DNA of 64,000 nucleotides, taken from positions 6,386,001 to 6,450,000 of the forward strand of contig CM061109.1 in assembly GCA_030770545.1 (NCBI GenBank). The letters are read 5' to 3'. Shown piece after piece: positions 62,891 to 64,000 of the stretch. The notes below the pieces were generated by a model, which was not told the origin of the DNA, did no database searches, and saw only the letters and a program-made list of their open reading frames with translations. Origin of the DNA: Macropodus opercularis (lineage: Eukaryota > Chordata > Actinopteri > Anabantiformes > Osphronemidae). Each line of letters starts with the position of its first letter. Position 1 is the stretch's first letter. Both the position numbers and the translations under genes were made by a program.

Positions 62891-63592
62891 CGGGTGTGGA
62901 GCCGGTCTGGGCCCGGTGACGGTGTAGCTGAGGCTGAGGAGGGAGGTGACTGCACTGACACACACACACACCGCAATGAAGACACGCTTACACCAACATC
63001 CACTGATGATGCTATTGCTGGCCATTGCAATGAAGAACGCTTGCCATGCTTAACCTCAAATGCTTCTACTAACTGCAATGAAGAGCGCTTACCTTGCATA
63101 GATTCAGAAATGGTTTTACAGTGTTTGATGAATTTAGAAAGTAGAATGAAAACACCACAAGGCACCTATGTGCACCTGACTGAACCACACATGCAATTTC
63201 CAGAAATGGTTTTAACGATAAATGGGGAGCAAATCACTTTTCTTGTAGACAGTGGAGCCACACGCTCTGTGATGACGTCTTCAAGCCTTAAAACTGCACC
63301 AAGAATGAGAGGGAATTATGTTTATAGTGTTGGGGCTTCGGGGGTAACAGTAAAAGAATATTTAACCAAACCTTTGACATGTCTTACTCCAGATGGTACC
63401 ACATTCAAGCAGGTTTTCATGTTTTCTGATTTGTGCCCGATAAATTTGCTAGGGAGAGATCTAATGATAAAACTGGGCATTTCTCTGATTTCATCCCCAG
63501 AGGGATTGAAGGTCAGCACAGATGCGAACACAGACCCAGAGGGAGTGTTTGTTCTCTGTGGAGTGAGTGATTTACTGTATGTATGTGTGTAA
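62891..63592 (+). CDS. Retroviral aspartic protease segment, reached by in-frame UGA readthrough
   Basis: Open in the same frame as the nucleocapsid, directly after its UGA, with no convincing ATG until deep inside. The first 75 or so codons are an acidic linker with threonine/histidine (ACAC run at 62958-62971) and a duplicated NEERLPC motif (repeat step 48 bp, 63026 and 63074). The protease core follows: active-site DSGA with D at 63248-63250, a flap region, and the closing LLGRD motif near 63447-63461. These are the hallmarks of a retropepsin, which dimerises and cleaves Gag-Pol. The frame stops at TAA (63590-63592) where reverse transcriptase should start. Confidence 0.82.
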   Translation, partial: RVWSRSGPGDGVAEAEEGGDCTDTHTHRNEDTLTPTSTDDAIAGHCNEERLPCLTSNASTNCNEERLPCIDSEMVLQCLMNLESRMKTPQGTYVHLTEPHMQFPEMVLTINGEQITFLVDSGATRSVMTSSSLKTAPRMRGNYVYSVGASGVTVKEYLTKPLTCLTPDGTTFKQVFMFSDLCPINLLGRDLMIKLGISLISSPEGLKVSTDANTDPEGVFVLCGVSDLLYVCV

Positions 63593-63646
63593 GCTGCAGC
63601 AGTCTGTCTTGTGTGAGCAGTTAATGTCTACAGCGCATGCGTTAGT

Positions 63647-64000
63647 TAACCCAGAAGAAACAGACTATATGGATCCAGAAGACTTACACTGCACCATTCA
63701 CGTGTCACAGGGTTAACATCAACACCTGCTTTAGCAGAAGTGCTACACATGGGAATACATCAAACTGAGAGGCCGTTACCATCCACTTCACTTTGTGAAG
63801 ATGACATGTTACAGTACTGTAAGTCTTTGTCTGCAGTTCTGTCTCAGATCTCTCAGCAGGTGACACCAGCTTTACCAGTTCCAGCACAAGGGTCACTGCA
63901 CTCTCTGGAACCAGGCGACTGGATTGTGGTACGAGAACATCGCCCTAAACACTGGAAGGCACGCAAGTGGGTTGGACCCTTCCAGGTGCTACTGACTACG
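63647..64000 (+). pseudogene. Integrase C-terminal remnant (MLV-like), open at the window edge
   Basis: After the stop at 63644-63646 the protease frame is open again to the end of the window. From about 63710 it resembles the tail of MLV-type integrase. It includes a GDWIVV segment at about 63910-63927, tryptophans in a basic context, and a GPFQVLLTT segment typical of the SH3-like C-terminal DNA-binding domain. The catalytic DDE core is absent, as is everything between protease and this point. A short overlapping frame from ATG 63624 to TAA 63714-63716 is probably a shadow near the deletion joint. This part cannot carry out integration alone. Confidence 0.78.

Larger units (their letters stand above)
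61132..64000 (+). mobile_element. Internally deleted MLV-like endogenous retrovirus, 5' part
   Basis: Order seen: 5' LTR, tRNA-Leu primer site, leader, shrunken gag, zinc-knuckle nucleocapsid, in-frame UGA, protease, then the C-terminal end of integrase. Reverse transcriptase, RNase H and the integrase core, which should occupy about 3 kb, are absent between 63593 and 63646. The integrase end and the stop-codon gag/pol arrangement resemble gamma/epsilon-type retroviruses widespread in fish. The element is defective for its own replication, and env and the 3' LTR lie beyond the window if present. Confidence 0.85.

Noticed and set aside
62894..62896. GTG as a translation start for the protease frame
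   Set aside because: GTG initiation is not expected in a vertebrate element. Continuity with the upstream frame through UGA explains it better.
1..64000. tRNA or rRNA genes
   Set aside because: No cloverleaf with A and B boxes and no rRNA-like segment was recognised. The tRNA-Leu match at 61703 is only an 18-base primer site.

Overview
The window looks like vertebrate, most probably teleost fish, DNA. About 92% of it is one satellite with a 197-bp monomer. The rest is three kinds of mobile-element debris typical of fish genomes: a TTAA-flanked piggyBac element, a Tx1/L1-type LINE ORF1 with zinc knuckles, and an MLV-like endogenous retrovirus (ERV) with a tRNA-Leu primer site. No ordinary host gene is recognisable. 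Species cannot be fixed from sequence alone.

Layout. Bases 1-5616 are satellite monomers in the minus orientation. A piggyBac insertion fills 5617-6882, bounded by TTAA at 5613-5616 and 6883-6886. Minus-orientation satellite resumes from 6883 to 7217. At 7217/7218 the monomers flip to the plus orientation and run without interruption to 59768. Dividing the satellite length by 197 gives roughly 290-295 monomers. The plus arm is a mosaic: hexamer-type units of 1182 bp near 8-12 kb, 985-bp units near 19-21 kb, tandem pairs of 1247, 1356 and 972 bp further on, and dispersed block duplications (about 2.2 kb in three copies; about 4.8 kb in two copies roughly 16 kb apart). From about 44 kb a different set of variants dominates. 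Each monomer carries a short reading frame of about 73 codons. The period is not a multiple of three and frames overlap head to tail, so I read these as by-products of sequence homogeneity, not genes.

The piggyBac element has lost its catalytic core, but the deletion keeps frame. It leaves a 234-residue frame joining the acidic N-terminal region to the C-terminal cysteine-rich zinc domain. This is the most interesting coding object in the window, because a protein with the end-binding domain and no catalytic residues could act as a repressor.

At the right end, 59769-61131 holds a promoter-like region and a frameshifted LINE ORF1 with CCHC zinc knuckles. Its tail is cut by the 5' LTR of an ERV (about 61132-61699). 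The ERV has a tRNA-Leu primer site, a leader with three 39-bp hairpin repeats, a collapsed gag, an intact nucleocapsid frame followed by an in-frame UGA, a protease segment, and then directly the C-terminal end of integrase. Reverse transcriptase, RNase H and the integrase core are missing. The element runs off the window.
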